Part shown: in pieces, positions 25,748 to 35,221 of the stretch
How positions within the stretch are numbered: position 1 is the stretch's first letter
Layout of the letters: every line of letters begins with the position of its first letter
Assembly: GCF_002217945.1 (NCBI RefSeq)
Contig: NZ_BCMG01000013.1
Location: 1 to 64,000 of the forward strand
From: Secundilactobacillus silagei JCM 19001
GTDB taxonomy: Bacteria; Bacillota; Bacilli; Lactobacillales; Lactobacillaceae
Length of the DNA stretch: 64,000 bases
Direction of reading: 5' to 3'
Notes under the pieces: generated by a model
Database searches by the model: none
Seen by the model: the letters and a program-made list of their open reading frames with translations, nothing else
What the model was told of the DNA's origin: nothing
Translations under genes and position numbers: made by a program

Positions 25748-27097
25748 CTAAGCTTTAGCCGAAGCGAGCTTTTCTTGCGCCGCTTGTCCGAGAATGTTCA
25801 GATAGTTGAACGGCCGGTCAAAGTTTGGCTGAAATAACATGTCTACCATGGCAAGATCGTCGATGGTATTGTGGTTTTGAATGCAAACGGATAAGAGGTT
25901 GGCAGATTGCGAAATGTCGTACTTACTCATCAAAGCGCCACCTAAGATTTCACGAGTTTCTGGATTGAAGACCAGAGACATGGTTACGGGCAGGGTAGTC
26001 GGCATAAATTCTGGCCGGTAATTATCAGTGATGATCACCTGTTCAGCTTGAATGCCTTGTTCCTTGGCCGCTTCAGCCGTTAGCCCGGTTGAGCAAAGTG
26101 AGATCCCGTAAAGGGCTAAACCAGATGATGATTGCGTCCCCATGTACTTGACCGTTGGTTTTACTAAGTTTTTGCCCACTAAGATTCCTTGACGAACCGC
26201 GTTAGTTGCTAGCGGAATGTAGGCGTTTTTGCCGGTCGGATTATAGTGAACCGCTGCTGAGTCACCAGCGGCAAAGATGTCTGGATCGCTAGTTTGCATG
26301 TAATCGTTGGTAAGAATGGCGCCGTTTTTAGCCATGTCAACTTTACCAGCTAACAGACCGGTATTGGGTTTAAAACCAATGCAAAGCACGGCTAGATCAA
26401 CGGTAATGGCTTCCTTATCAGTCGTGATCGTGACCGCATCAGCCGTTGTCTTAAAGCCCGCCACTTTTTGACCCAGGGCAAGCTTGACGCCGTGGTCGCG
26501 ATAGGCATCTTCGATCTTGTCTGTAAAGGCACGGTCAAAGTATTTTGGCATGACCCGGTCTTGGGCATCAACCAACGTGACGTCGTGGCCCTTGAGTGAA
26601 TAGGCTTCAGCTAATTCAGCGCCAATGTAGCCGGCCCCGATGACGGCGATCCGTTTCGCATCACCAGCACGGTGGAAGAGCTCTTGGGCATGTGCCCAGT
26701 TCTTGCAGAGCAGGACCTTATCGCTGTCGATACCCGGAATTGGTGGAATGACTGGCCAAGAGCCGGAAGTCATGACTAATTTATCATAACTGCTAGTCGT
26801 TGTTTCATGGGTTTCCAAGTCCTCAACGGTAATGGTATGGGCCTTGTTATCGATACTCTTCACGTTATGTTTCATCAAAACTGTTGCCCCGAGTTTTGAT
26901 AATTCATCTGGACTGGAATAGAAGAGTCCCTGGGGATCTTTTACCTGGCCACCGAGATAAAGCGCGATTCCGCAAGATAAGAATGAAATGACGTCGTTTT
27001 TTTCGTAAACGGTCACCTCAGCATCCGGGTTCTCTGCTAAAATCTGCTTGGTGGCAAATGTGCCTGCGTGGGTACAGCCAATAACTGCAACTTTCAT
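25748..27097 (-). CDS. nox: NADH oxidase (water-forming)
   Basis: A 449-aa flavoprotein of the NADH oxidase/CoA-disulfide reductase family that oxidises NADH with O2. It has the FAD-binding start VAVIGCTHAGTFA, redox-active Cys42 in SFLSCGIALYLGG, an NAD-binding AVIGAGYIGAELAEAY (about 150-165), the FAD ribityl motif IFAAGDSAAV and a C-terminal dimer domain. The sequence around Cys42 is that of lactic acid bacterial Nox, which reduces oxygen to water and so regenerates NAD+ for heterofermentative growth with air. A CoA-disulfide reductase is the main alternative. Two ATGs are adjacent; 27097 lies at the better distance from AGGAGG. Confidence 0.9.
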   Translation of the reverse strand: MKVAVIGCTHAGTFATKQILAENPDAEVTVYEKNDVISFLSCGIALYLGGQVKDPQGLFYSSPDELSKLGATVLMKHNVKSIDNKAHTITVEDLETHETTTSSYDKLVMTSGSWPVIPPIPGIDSDKVLLCKNWAHAQELFHRAGDAKRIAVIGAGYIGAELAEAYSLKGHDVTLVDAQDRVMPKYFDRAFTDKIEDAYRDHGVKLALGQKVAGFKTTADAVTITTDKEAITVDLAVLCIGFKPNTGLLAGKVDMAKNGAILTNDYMQTSDPDIFAAGDSAAVHYNPTGKNAYIPLATNAVRQGILVGKNLVKPTVKYMGTQSSSGLALYGISLCSTGLTAEAAKEQGIQAEQVIITDNYRPEFMPTTLPVTMSLVFNPETREILGGALMSKYDISQSANLLSVCIQNHNTIDDLAMVDMLFQPNFDRPFNYLNILGQAAQEKLASAKA

Positions 27098-27149
27098 CAT
27101 ATTTCCTCCTTGGTAAAACGTTAAGCTAAAAAAGATTGCTTACAATTAT

Positions 27150-27177
27150 ATTTTACAGTCGCAGGATTAGTTGTCAA
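27150..27177 (-). promoter_or_regulatory. Promoter of nox
   Basis: Minus-strand consensus TTGACA (27177-27172) with a 16-base spacer to TAAAAT (27155-27150). A TATAAT hexamer also overlaps at a longer, 21-base spacing. The cre site lies 18 bases upstream of the -35 box. Confidence 0.65.
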
Positions 27178-27194
27178 GCATTTCACAAGAAAAT

Positions 27195-27208
27195 AGAAAC
27201 CGCTTTCA
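27195..27208. promoter_or_regulatory. cre site between nox and pepD
   Basis: AGAAACCGCTTTCA matches TGWAANCGNTNWCA at 13 of 14 positions. It lies upstream of the nox promoter and near the -35 region of the divergent dipeptidase gene, so CcpA could act on either or both. Confidence 0.65.
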
Positions 27209-27270
27209 ATGTTTTCGAATGGTTAAATTGCGATATACTAATAACAGACAAAATTCAAAGGAGAAATCTA

Positions 27271-28689
27271 ATGACACATCTTTCAGCATGTACCTCAGTT
27301 TTAGTTGGTAAAAACGCTTCGATCGACGGTTCAGTAATGATCGCCAGAAATGACGATACGTTTTCACCGTTGACCCCGCAGCGCTTTTACATGCACCAGC
27401 CAGAACAAGAAGGCAAGATCCTTCAATCGACGCAAAACGGGTTTCAGGCACCGCTGCCTAAAAATGCCGTTTGCTATCAAGCAACGCCTAACGTTGAAGT
27501 TAATAAAGTGGGCTTATATGAAGAAAGTGGAATCAATGCGCATAACGTGGCCATGAGTGCTACGGAAAGCGTCTACGGTAACCCGGCTGCCTTGGCCTTT
27601 GATCCATTGGTTGCTGATGGCATGGCGGAAGATACCATGCAAACCATGGTCTTACCCGTAATCACCAGCGCCCGTAACGGCGTTCAGGTGCTGGGCGACC
27701 TGATTAAAAAGTATGGCTCACCGGAAGGCAACGGCGTTTTGTTTGCTGATAAGGATGAAGCCTGGTATATGGAAATTGTGACCGGCCATCACTGGGTAGC
27801 TCAGCGGGTCCCTGATGATGCGTTTGTGATCACGGCTAATCAAGTGGCCATTCAATCGGTAGTGTTTGATGACCCCGATAACTTTATGTTTTCAGCAGGC
27901 ATTCAGGACTTTGTTGCTGAGCACCATTTAAACCCAGATCAGACCGGCTGGAACTTCCGTCATATTTTTGGCACCAGTACGGAAAAGGACCGGCATTATA
28001 ATACGCCGCGAGTTTGGTATGGCCAACGTTTCCTGATGCCGGATGTGGAACAGTCGCCAACTTCTGCCGAATTGCCGTTTATTTGTCATGCAAACCGTAA
28101 AATCAGCGTGGCGGATATCAGCTTTATCCTGGGATCACACTATAACGAAACCGACTATGATCCGTTAGGTAATGGACCGGCTGAATTAAAGACTAAGTTC
28201 CGGCCGATTGCGATGAACCGGACGCAAAATTCCCACGTGTTGCAGTTGCGAAATAACGTGCCTGAAGCACAATCCGCCATTACGTGGCTGAGCCTCGGGG
28301 TACCAGCATTCAGTCCTTACGTGCCATTCTTCGCTAACGCCAACGATACGGATCCTTCCTACGCGAACACGCCCGTTCACGCTGATCAGGAGAGTGCTTA
28401 TTGGATGTACCGCAAGCTTTCCGTTTTAGTGGAATCCCACTACGCTGAATTTGTTCAGGATGACCGTGATTATTTGACCGCCAGTCTGGAACTGTTTGCG
28501 AAACACGTTGCCAAAACTGATCAAGTTGCCAGCAAATTAACTGGTGAAGAACTCACGACTTACCTGACGCAGCAAAATTATTTGATCGTCTCTGAAATGA
28601 AAGCCAGAACCACTAAACTGATGAACGATTTGTTTGAACATGGATTGGAACTTTCAAAATTAACGTTTAACATGGATGTTAACTTATAA
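27271..28689 (+). CDS. pepD: Dipeptidase, C69 family
   Basis: A 472-aa peptidase of family C69 (PepD/PepDA), an N-terminal nucleophile hydrolase cleaving a broad range of dipeptides. The nucleophile is Cys7 in ACTSVLVGKNASIDG, which becomes the N-terminal residue after autoprocessing. MIARNDD follows in the conserved oxyanion region, and VGLYEESGINAHNVAMSATES and KYGSPEGNGVLFADKDEAWYMEIV are typical. ATG 27271 is preceded by AAAGGAG; the frame is open upstream to 27136 but that stretch holds the cre and -10 elements. It works with the peptide import and proteolytic system of lactobacilli. Confidence 0.92.
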   Translation: MTHLSACTSVLVGKNASIDGSVMIARNDDTFSPLTPQRFYMHQPEQEGKILQSTQNGFQAPLPKNAVCYQATPNVEVNKVGLYEESGINAHNVAMSATESVYGNPAALAFDPLVADGMAEDTMQTMVLPVITSARNGVQVLGDLIKKYGSPEGNGVLFADKDEAWYMEIVTGHHWVAQRVPDDAFVITANQVAIQSVVFDDPDNFMFSAGIQDFVAEHHLNPDQTGWNFRHIFGTSTEKDRHYNTPRVWYGQRFLMPDVEQSPTSAELPFICHANRKISVADISFILGSHYNETDYDPLGNGPAELKTKFRPIAMNRTQNSHVLQLRNNVPEAQSAITWLSLGVPAFSPYVPFFANANDTDPSYANTPVHADQESAYWMYRKLSVLVESHYAEFVQDDRDYLTASLELFAKHVAKTDQVASKLTGEELTTYLTQQNYLIVSEMKARTTKLMNDLFEHGLELSKLTFNMDVNL

Positions 28690-28697
28690 CATTAAAG

Positions 28698-28736
28698 ATA
28701 CCGTCATTGCCGAAATTAAGTCGACAGTGGCGGTAT
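28698..28736 (+). terminator. Terminator of pepD
   Basis: ATACCGTCATTG and CAGTGGCGGTAT pair over 12 bp with two G-U pairs, followed by TTTTTAAT. Confidence 0.75.
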
Positions 28737-28809
28737 TTTTAATCTGGAATAGACTAAAGTTTAAATTCATAAAGAATTCTAATACTAATCATAATTAATT
28801 CATGGTATC

Positions 28810-28883
28810 TCGGCAGTGCTTTCGATAAACTAAAGGTAGGAGAAACTGGCTGGCGCCCCAAAGCAACAAGAAAGGACTGCTGA
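28810..28883 (+). promoter_or_regulatory. Structured leader masking the ribosome binding site of the P-type ATPase
   Basis: Bases 28810-28822 (TCGGCAGTGCTTT) can pair with 28871-28883 (AAAGGACTGCTGA) at 12 of 13 positions, with one G-U and one mismatch. The 3' arm holds the AAAGGA ribosome site and ends two bases before the start codon. The 48-base inner segment contains a GC-rich GGCTGGCGCCCC stretch. This looks like a translational switch. It lacks the core of the yybP-ykoY manganese riboswitch, so the ligand, if any, is unknown. Confidence 0.5.
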
Positions 28884-28885
28884 CT

Positions 28886-31531
28886 ATGACGAAGACAAAT
28901 GCTGAAAGAGACCGTCAGAAATTAGCGACGGCACTTAAAACCAATTTTACCAGCGGACTGAGCGCTGAACAGGTCAAGCAGCGGCAAACTGATGGCCGCA
29001 ACGTGTTGCAGGAAGAAAAGCCACCAACCATTTTCCAAAAAATTTGGCGGCATTTGTCTGACGTTGCGTCACTGGTGCTGTTATTTGCGGTGGCGTTATC
29101 AACTTACCTGGCGATTGCCGCAAATGGTGGCTGGACGAAGACTATCGTGATCGGCAGTATTTTAGTGATCAACGTGCTGATCGGAATGTATCAGGAACAT
29201 AGCGCAGAGAAATCTTTAGCGGCCTTAAAAAAGATGAATATCCATGAAGTTAACGTGTTGCGTGATGATCACACTCAGGTGGTCGATGCGGCTGATTTAG
29301 TTGTCGGTGACGTTGTGTTGCTGTCAGGTGGTAATCAGGTTCCAGCCGATGGCTGTTTGATTGCAGCAACGGCATTACGAATTGATGAAGCGGTTTTGAC
29401 GGGGGAAAGTGAACCGGTCAAAAAAACGGCCGAACCAGTGGCCGAAACAGCCGAAATCGGTGATCGTATCAACGAAGCCTTCTCTGGAACGGGCGTCACG
29501 CAGGGAACTGGTCAAATGGTCGTGACGGCCATTGGGATGGACACTGAGATCGGCAGTATTGCGGGCATGTTAAACCAGACTAAAGCGCGCATGACGCCGT
29601 TGCAGAAACGGTTGAATCAACTCTCTGGTCGGTTAACGGCGGTTGCCGTGGTCGGTGGGATCATCATTACTATTTTGGGTCTCTTTTTCCAAGGGGAGCC
29701 ACTAACGGATGCCTTAATGATCGGGGTGTCACTGGCCGTAGCGGCGGTGCCGGAAACCCTGCCTATTATTGTGACCATCAGCCTCTCTCATGGAGTTGGC
29801 GTAATGGCCAAACAGCACGTCATTATGCGACGGGTGGACGCGGTAGAGACCATTGGCGGCGTGAACGTGATTGCTTCTGATAAGACCGGGACGCTGACTC
29901 AAAATCAAATGACGGTGACCCAGGTTTGGGCTGCAACTGATTCAGCACCAAGTGTAGTGGGCAAGAACCCGCTTCAAGAGCAGACCCAATCGCTGATGCG
30001 GTTAATGGGGTTAGCCACCAATGCGACCCGGGAAAAGATTCAAGATGAGTGGATTGAAATCGGGGATTCCACTGAATTAGCCATCGTTCGCTGGCTGGCT
30101 ACTGAGGGATTAACGCGCGCCGACTTTGAACAGCAGGCACCGCGGATCGCGGAAGACCCGTTTAATTCAACCAAGAAAACGATGGCTACCCTGCATCAAT
30201 TACCGGATGGCAGGGCGTTGCTGATCGTCAAGGGGGCGCTCGACCGGCTACCACTGAAACAGTCGGCTAAGGAACAGGCCAAAACCAGCCGGATCCATGA
30301 TCAGTTTGCTCACGATGCTTTGCGGGTGCTGGCCGTGGGCTACAAATACTTTGAGACGCTGCCAGAAGCGCCCATTGAAGAACTGCAGCGTGATTTAACC
30401 TTTGCTGGGTTGATTGGGATGATCGATCCGCCACGGGAGACGGCTGTTGCCGCCGTTGCGCAGGCACGTGAAGCCGGTATTCGTACGGTGATGATCACGG
30501 GTGATCACTTGGAAACCGCTAAGGCGATTGCCAAACAGATCGGTATTTTACGTCCGGGAGATCAGGTGGTGACGGGGGCGGCCCTTTCCCAGCTATCTGA
30601 TCAGGAACTGGCACAGCAAATTGAAAACATCAGTGTGTATGCCCGGGTATCGCCGGAAGATAAGATTCGGATCATTATGGCGTGGCAAAAACAGGGCGCT
30701 ACGGTGGCCATGACTGGCGACGGCGTTAATGATGCGCCCGCCCTAAAGGCTGCGGATGTCGGGATTGCTATGGGCATTACTGGCACCGAAGTCTCAAAGA
30801 ATGCCAGTGACATGATCTTAACGGATGATAACTTTGAAACCATCGTGGCAGCGGTTGCCACGGGACGCTCGGTTTATCAAAATATTTTGAAAGCCGTTGA
30901 GTTTTTGATCGGCGTCAATTTCGCGCAGATCTTTTTGATGATCTTTGCGGTTGGTATTGGCTGGGGCGCACCGCTGATTGCGGAACAGTTATTGCTGATC
31001 AACGTGTTAGCAGACGGGATTCCTGGCTTCTACCTCAGCCGCGAACCAGCGGAACCATTGAATATGAAACGGCCGCCGATCAGTCGGCAAACCAGTGTTT
31101 TCGCTGACGGATTAGGGCAACGGGTGGCGGTTCGGACGGGGACCTTTATTCTGCTGACGCTGGGAATTTACGGTCTGGGCCGTTTCGGACTAACCAATAA
31201 TGATCCAGCCGTTGGGATGACCATGCTGTTTTTCACCCTTGCGTTAGGATCCATGGTCGATATTTATCCGATCAAGCAACGTTCGCCACTGTCCTGGCAG
31301 GGAATTGCCAAAAATCCCGCGTTAAATGCTGGCGTGCTGTTAGCTGCTGGTCTGGTGGTCAGTACAGCGCTGATTCCGGGACTGCGTGAGGCCTTTCAGC
31401 TGGTGACGTTATCGGGGATCAATTGGCTGATCATTCTCATCGCCATCTTTATTCCTAGCGGTATCTTGGAACTCAATAAGCGACTGCAGCGAACTAAGCT
31501 GAACCGGCCTGTTATTTTAGAAGAAGACTAA
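28886..31531 (+). CDS. P2-type cation-transporting ATPase (calcium or manganese type)
   Basis: An 881-aa P-type ATPase with about ten membrane helices. In order: an N-terminal cation-ATPase domain; the actuator motif LTGESEPVKK near residue 172; the helix-4 ion-site motif VPETLP (PEGLP in classical Ca2+ pumps, with the key Glu kept); the phosphorylated Asp332 in SDKTGTLTQ; a KGALD nucleotide-binding loop; TGDGVNDAPALK; and a C-terminal cation-ATPase domain. It exports a divalent cation, Ca2+ or Mn2+, from the cytoplasm. PMR1-like pumps carry both, and the sequence does not decide. The gene has a 150-base leader whose 3' end can mask the ribosome site. It ends at a terminator shared with the next, convergent gene. 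Confidence 0.9.
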   Translation: MTKTNAERDRQKLATALKTNFTSGLSAEQVKQRQTDGRNVLQEEKPPTIFQKIWRHLSDVASLVLLFAVALSTYLAIAANGGWTKTIVIGSILVINVLIGMYQEHSAEKSLAALKKMNIHEVNVLRDDHTQVVDAADLVVGDVVLLSGGNQVPADGCLIAATALRIDEAVLTGESEPVKKTAEPVAETAEIGDRINEAFSGTGVTQGTGQMVVTAIGMDTEIGSIAGMLNQTKARMTPLQKRLNQLSGRLTAVAVVGGIIITILGLFFQGEPLTDALMIGVSLAVAAVPETLPIIVTISLSHGVGVMAKQHVIMRRVDAVETIGGVNVIASDKTGTLTQNQMTVTQVWAATDSAPSVVGKNPLQEQTQSLMRLMGLATNATREKIQDEWIEIGDSTELAIVRWLATEGLTRADFEQQAPRIAEDPFNSTKKTMATLHQLPDGRALLIVKGALDRLPLKQSAKEQAKTSRIHDQFAHDALRVLAVGYKYFETLPEAPIEELQRDLTFAGLIGMIDPPRETAVAAVAQAREAGIRTVMITGDHLETAKAIAKQIGILRPGDQVVTGAALSQLSDQELAQQIENISVYARVSPEDKIRIIMAWQKQGATVAMTGDGVNDAPALKAADVGIAMGITGTEVSKNASDMILTDDNFETIVAAVATGRSVYQNILKAVEFLIGVNFAQIFLMIFAVGIGWGAPLIAEQLLLINVLADGIPGFYLSREPAEPLNMKRPPISRQTSVFADGLGQRVAVRTGTFILLTLGIYGLGRFGLTNNDPAVGMTMLFFTLALGSMVDIYPIKQRSPLSWQGIAKNPALNAGVLLAAGLVVSTALIPGLREAFQLVTLSGINWLIILIAIFIPSGILELNKRLQRTKLNRPVILEED

Positions 31532-31532
31532 A

Positions 31533-31572
31533 AAAACAACCTCGATTGTTAGCTGACAATCGGGGTTGTTTT
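31533..31572. terminator. Bidirectional terminator after the P-type ATPase
   Basis: AAAACAACCTCGATTGT (31533-31549) pairs with its near-complement at 31556-31572 (17 bp, one G-U) around a six-base loop. U-tracts are present on both strands. Confidence 0.9.
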
Positions 31573-31575
31573 AGG

Positions 31576-32646
31576 TTATTCAAATTTAACGTACTGTGCG
31601 CGGATGATGCTGTCATCATCCAGCTGGTACCATTTTAATTGATTACTATCCGTGTATTCGCCGGTGATCTGAATTTTTGTGCCATCAGCAATTAACTTGA
31701 TGGCGCGGCCATTAGGCTCAGCGTACACGTGCAAGGAATGGCCAGTAACAAAGTCGATCACTGCTGCATGATTGATGTCCTTAAACACTGCCGGTTCACG
31801 TTTACCGATCTGTTGATTTTCAGGTCGATCAGTTTGAGTGACGTTTTTGCCGTTGATCCACTGCGGACCGCCTAAATTAAACCAGGTTTCACCAGTCTGG
31901 GTGTTGACCCGAATGAAGGCGCGCCAAACTGAATTTTTTGGAAATTCGTAGCGGTAAGGCTGTCCATCGGGCTGATCTAAGATCTGAGTACTGTCTTTTA
32001 GACGGACAAAAATACTGATCCGCTGAACAGCAGTCCAATTATTGCGGCGCAACATCACCACGATAGTTTGGGATGCTTCCGTAAAATGCCCCGTTAACGG
32101 CCGATTAGCTTTAATTAAGTGAAAGCCATCAAGTTCAGTTTTGCTAAAGGCAAAGGGCTGGTTCACGGCCCCGGTTTGAATGACGGGGGAGGCAAGCATT
32201 TCGCGGGTATCGTAGTCGACTGAATACAGGATCACTGGGTGACCCATCTCTTTAGTAAATTGAAGGGTCATGATCCGGTAGGGGCTAGCGAAGTGGGTGG
32301 CAAAGCCAATAATGTGAAACAGTAGATAGTGTTCAATGTGATGGGGGTTAAAGTGAATTCTTTCACCCAGCTGGCCATTGAGCCACTGCGGTTTTCTCAA
32401 CGGCTGGTTTTGCTCGTCCAAATAGAGCACCAGCATGACGGCTGATCCGCTCTGTTCTTCAGTAGGGGCATCAGCCATTACAGTGCTGGTGGCAGCCGGT
32501 TTGGCCGTGGCCTTTTGAACAGTCTTGGTCACATCACGTTTGGGTTTTAAGATCGAACTATCGGACAACGTTGAAACGATTCGCCGAGAAGGGGTTCTGG
32601 GTCGATTCTTAGTCATTAATTTTTTTAACCGGTCCCAAAAAGACAT
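31576..32646 (-). CDS. Protein with MucBP-like and SH3-like segments and no signal peptide
   Basis: A 356-aa protein of unknown function. Residues 1-75 are basic and then Ala/Thr-rich, with no hydrophobic signal or membrane helix. Around residues 75-190 lies a beta-rich unit (LVLYLDEQNQPL, then LNGQLGERIHF) whose pattern resembles MucBP-type domains, normally found in surface mucus-binding proteins. A second beta-rich unit (about 190-290) has NSVWRAFIRVNTQTG and WINGKNV repeats. The last 70 residues look like a bacterial SH3-like fold (LHVYAEPNGRAIKLIADGTKIQITGEY). ATG 32646 has AAGGGGG upstream. Domain calls are by eye. The lack of an export signal is odd for such domains and suggests a cytoplasmic or unusually exported protein. 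Confidence 0.55.
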   Translation of the reverse strand: MSFWDRLKKLMTKNRPRTPSRRIVSTLSDSSILKPKRDVTKTVQKATAKPAATSTVMADAPTEEQSGSAVMLVLYLDEQNQPLRKPQWLNGQLGERIHFNPHHIEHYLLFHIIGFATHFASPYRIMTLQFTKEMGHPVILYSVDYDTREMLASPVIQTGAVNQPFAFSKTELDGFHLIKANRPLTGHFTEASQTIVVMLRRNNWTAVQRISIFVRLKDSTQILDQPDGQPYRYEFPKNSVWRAFIRVNTQTGETWFNLGGPQWINGKNVTQTDRPENQQIGKREPAVFKDINHAAVIDFVTGHSLHVYAEPNGRAIKLIADGTKIQITGEYTDSNQLKWYQLDDDSIIRAQYVKFE

Positions 32647-32759
32647 ATGAATCCCCCTTCCAAATGGTTCTTTGTCTCTAGTATACCCCACTTACTGGGT
32701 ATCGGAGAAGTTTTCAGCGAGATATTGCCGACCGGAAAAGAGCGCTGTGAACGCAAAAG

Positions 32760-32791
32760 GGTCTGCACATCAAATGATTGATGTGCAGACC
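32760..32791. terminator. Terminator of clpE
   Basis: A perfect 14-bp stem (GGTCTGCACATCAA type, 32760-32773 with 32778-32791) and ATGA loop lies about 20 bases after the clpE stop, with T-tracts on both strands. Confidence 0.85.
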
Positions 32792-32810
32792 TTTTTAAAG
32801 GCTAGTGACG

Positions 32811-35063
32811 TTACTTCTTGGTATCAGTTTCGTTAGTTGCAGGTGCAGCTGGCGATTCTTCATCAAGGGTAATGTCACCATTTTCAATTTTAGCAACTAG
32901 ATTCTTGACGTTGTTGTGCGCCAGATAGAAGTCGGCAATTCGGTCTTCAATCTGTTCTTGAATGACTCGCCGAAGCGGTCGGGCACCCATAGCAGGATCA
33001 TAACCCAATTCAACTAACTTAGCTTCCACTGGTTCAGTCACGTGGACGTGCAGGCCTTGGTTGGCGAGCATCACGTTCACATCATCGATCATTAAGCCAA
33101 CGATCTTCATCAAGTTCTCTTTGGTAAGGGAATTGAATTCAACGATGTCATCAAACCGGTTCAAGAACTCAGGCTTGAAGTAGTTGGTCAATTGATCAAG
33201 GACAGAGTGCGTCTTGCCAGCAGCTTCAGCACCGAAACCAACGCTGGCTTCGGCATCACCGGTACCGGCATTTGACGTCATGATGATGATCGTATCCTTG
33301 AAGGAAACGGTGTGCCCCTGTGAATCGGTCAAACGGCCATCATCCAAGATCTGCAAGAACATATGCATGACATCTGGGTGAGCTTTTTCAACTTCATCTA
33401 AGAGGATCAAACTGTAAGGGTGACGACGAACCTGTTCAGTTAACTGACCAGCTTCTTCGTAACCCACATAGCCAGGCGGTGAACCGATCAGCTTAGCCAC
33501 TGAATGCGGCTCCATGTACTCGGACATGTCAAAGCGAATCATGGCCTCCGTTGAGCCAAACAGTTCACGGGCTAATTGCTTAGCCAGTTCCGTTTTACCA
33601 ACCCCGGTAGGGCCGACAAACAGGAACGAACCGATTGGACGGCCAGTCCCGTTAAGGCCGATCCGGTTACGACGGATAGCCCGTGCAACTTTATCTACAG
33701 CGTTATCTTGACCGATCACGTGAGTCTTCAATGAATCACTCAGATCACGTAGCTGCTGTTGTTCCTTGTTTTGCAGTTCGCCAACTGGAATACCTGTCTT
33801 TTCTTCGACGATCTTTTGCATATCTTCCTCAGTGACCTGGGGTTCATCGTCGGCAGAAGGGGCAGTCGTTTGTGACTTTTTAGCTTCTTCCAGTTTAGTG
33901 ACTTGGTCACGGTAATAGGCGGCTTTTTCGTAATCTTCCTGCTTCAAAGCAGCTTGTTTTTGATCTTCAGCCGTCTTGACTTTTTCGTCAATCGTCTTGG
34001 GATCAACCACGTTAATGGTCAAGTTCTTCTTAGAACCTGATTCATCAAGTAAATCAATGGCCTTATCAGGAAGATAACGGTCTTGAATGTAACGGTCAGA
34101 TAATTTGACCGCTGATTCCAGTGCGGCGTCCGTATAGTGAACGTGGTGGTAATCCTCATACTTCTTTTGGATGCCCTTTAAGATCTTAACGGCTTCCTCC
34201 GGAGTTGGTTCGTCCACGGTAACGGGCTGGAGACGACGGGCCAGTGCTTGGTCCTTTTCAATATCTCGGTATTCATTTAAAGTCGTTGCACCGACCAACT
34301 GGAACTCGCCACGCGCAAGTGCTGGTTTCAAAACGTTGCCGGCGTCCATACCGCCTTCAGCGTTCCCGGCACCCACGATTTCGTGAATTTCATCAATAAA
34401 CAAGATGATGTTAGGGTTATCAGTAACTTCCTTCATTAACTGCTGCATCCGTTGTTCAAACTGACCACGGATACCAGTGCCTTGAACGAGGGAAACCACG
34501 TCAAAACGAATGATCTTTTTATTCAATAGTTTCTGCGGAACATCACCAGAGACGATCTTTTGAGCCAAACCTTCAACCACCGCCGTTTTACCAACACCGG
34601 CTTCACCGATTAAAACGGGGTTGTTCTTAGTCCGTCGGTTCAAAATTTCGATGACTCTAGAAATTTCCCGGTCACGGCCAATGACTGGATCGATCTTGCC
34701 CTGACTTGCAAGTTCAGTCAGATCGATACCGTATTGGCCTAATAGACCACCATTACCGTTGCCGTTTTGGCGGCCGCCGTTATTCGGACCGCTTGGCTGG
34801 GTAGGTGGGACTTGTTGTTGATAGCCCTGTGGATTACCATTTTGGTTGCCACCTTGCATGGCGCGGAAAATATCGTCTAGGTTACCAAAGCCAAATGGAT
34901 CTTGTGCCATTTGTGCACCTCCATTTCCAGGATTAGAGTTATTCTGCTGATTTTTTAGAAGTTGATAGCAATTTTGACAAAGGTCAACTTGCTGCCTTTG
35001 ACCATTTACGTTCAGGTACAAATGAATCGTCGCTTCACGTTGATGACAATTCTGACACAGCAT
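32811..35063 (-). CDS. clpE: ATP-dependent Clp protease ATP-binding subunit ClpE
   Basis: A 750-aa HSP100 unfoldase. The N-terminal zinc finger (Cys3, Cys6, Cys29, Cys32) and the Asn/Gly-rich linker (about 40-110) are typical of ClpE. The first AAA+ module has Walker [10 protein letters not shown] (near 158) and [14 protein letters not shown]-type coiled segment (about 390-415, with [12 protein letters not shown]) separates it from the second AAA+ module, with GPTGVGKTE and [10 protein letters not shown]. It would feed misfolded substrates to ClpP and act in heat and stress recovery, including turnover of CtsR. Control is shown by a CtsR box on the promoter and a CIRCE-like element upstream. 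The Shine-Dalgarno is AGAGGAG. Confidence 0.93.
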   Translation of the reverse strand: MLCQNCHQREATIHLYLNVNGQRQQVDLCQNCYQLLKNQQNNSNPGNGGAQMAQDPFGFGNLDDIFRAMQGGNQNGNPQGYQQQVPPTQPSGPNNGGRQNGNGNGGLLGQYGIDLTELASQGKIDPVIGRDREISRVIEILNRRTKNNPVLIGEAGVGKTAVVEGLAQKIVSGDVPQKLLNKKIIRFDVVSLVQGTGIRGQFEQRMQQLMKEVTDNPNIILFIDEIHEIVGAGNAEGGMDAGNVLKPALARGEFQLVGATTLNEYRDIEKDQALARRLQPVTVDEPTPEEAVKILKGIQKKYEDYHHVHYTDAALESAVKLSDRYIQDRYLPDKAIDLLDESGSKKNLTINVVDPKTIDEKVKTAEDQKQAALKQEDYEKAAYYRDQVTKLEEAKKSQTTAPSADDEPQVTEEDMQKIVEEKTGIPVGELQNKEQQQLRDLSDSLKTHVIGQDNAVDKVARAIRRNRIGLNGTGRPIGSFLFVGPTGVGKTELAKQLARELFGSTEAMIRFDMSEYMEPHSVAKLIGSPPGYVGYEEAGQLTEQVRRHPYSLILLDEVEKAHPDVMHMFLQILDDGRLTDSQGHTVSFKDTIIIMTSNAGTGDAEASVGFGAEAAGKTHSVLDQLTNYFKPEFLNRFDDIVEFNSLTKENLMKIVGLMIDDVNVMLANQGLHVHVTEPVEAKLVELGYDPAMGARPLRRVIQEQIEDRIADFYLAHNNVKNLVAKIENGDITLDEESPAAPATNETDTKK

Positions 35064-35112
35064 ATCTCGACTCCTCTCTTATTAAGTAGTCATGCCAATA
35101 ACTGATCAAATG

Positions 35113-35136
35113 TCTGACCAATCTTGACCATTGACC
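35113..35136 (-). promoter_or_regulatory. CtsR operator of clpE
   Basis: Read on the minus strand: GGTCAAT-GGTCAAG-ATT-GGTCAGA. Two heptads three bases apart match the CtsR consensus (GGTCAAA-N3-GGTCAAA), and a third heptad abuts them. It starts three bases after the -10 box. Confidence 0.85.
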
Positions 35137-35138
35137 CT

Positions 35139-35166
35139 ATTATACAATACCCAAGTGTTTTCGCAA
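35139..35166 (-). promoter_or_regulatory. Promoter of clpE
   Basis: TTGCGA (35166-35161), a 16-base spacer and a perfect TATAAT (35144-35139) on the minus strand. Confidence 0.7.
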
Positions 35167-35194
35167 GTAGTTTGCTCGCACTTTAGGGGTAAAA

Positions 35195-35221
35195 TTAGCA
35201 CGAAGGCTATACGAGTGCTAA
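35195..35221. promoter_or_regulatory. CIRCE-like element (HrcA)
   Basis: TTAGCACGA-N9-GAGTGCTAA matches the CIRCE inverted repeat with the exact nine-base spacing. The right arm is perfect and the left differs at two positions. It lies upstream of the clpE -35 box and upstream of the small gene at 35399. Confidence 0.7.

Noticed and set aside
28801-28885. yybP-ykoY manganese riboswitch before the P-type ATPase
   Set aside because: The conserved GGGGAGU-type core and matching second loop are not visible. A structured leader is reported without assigning the class.
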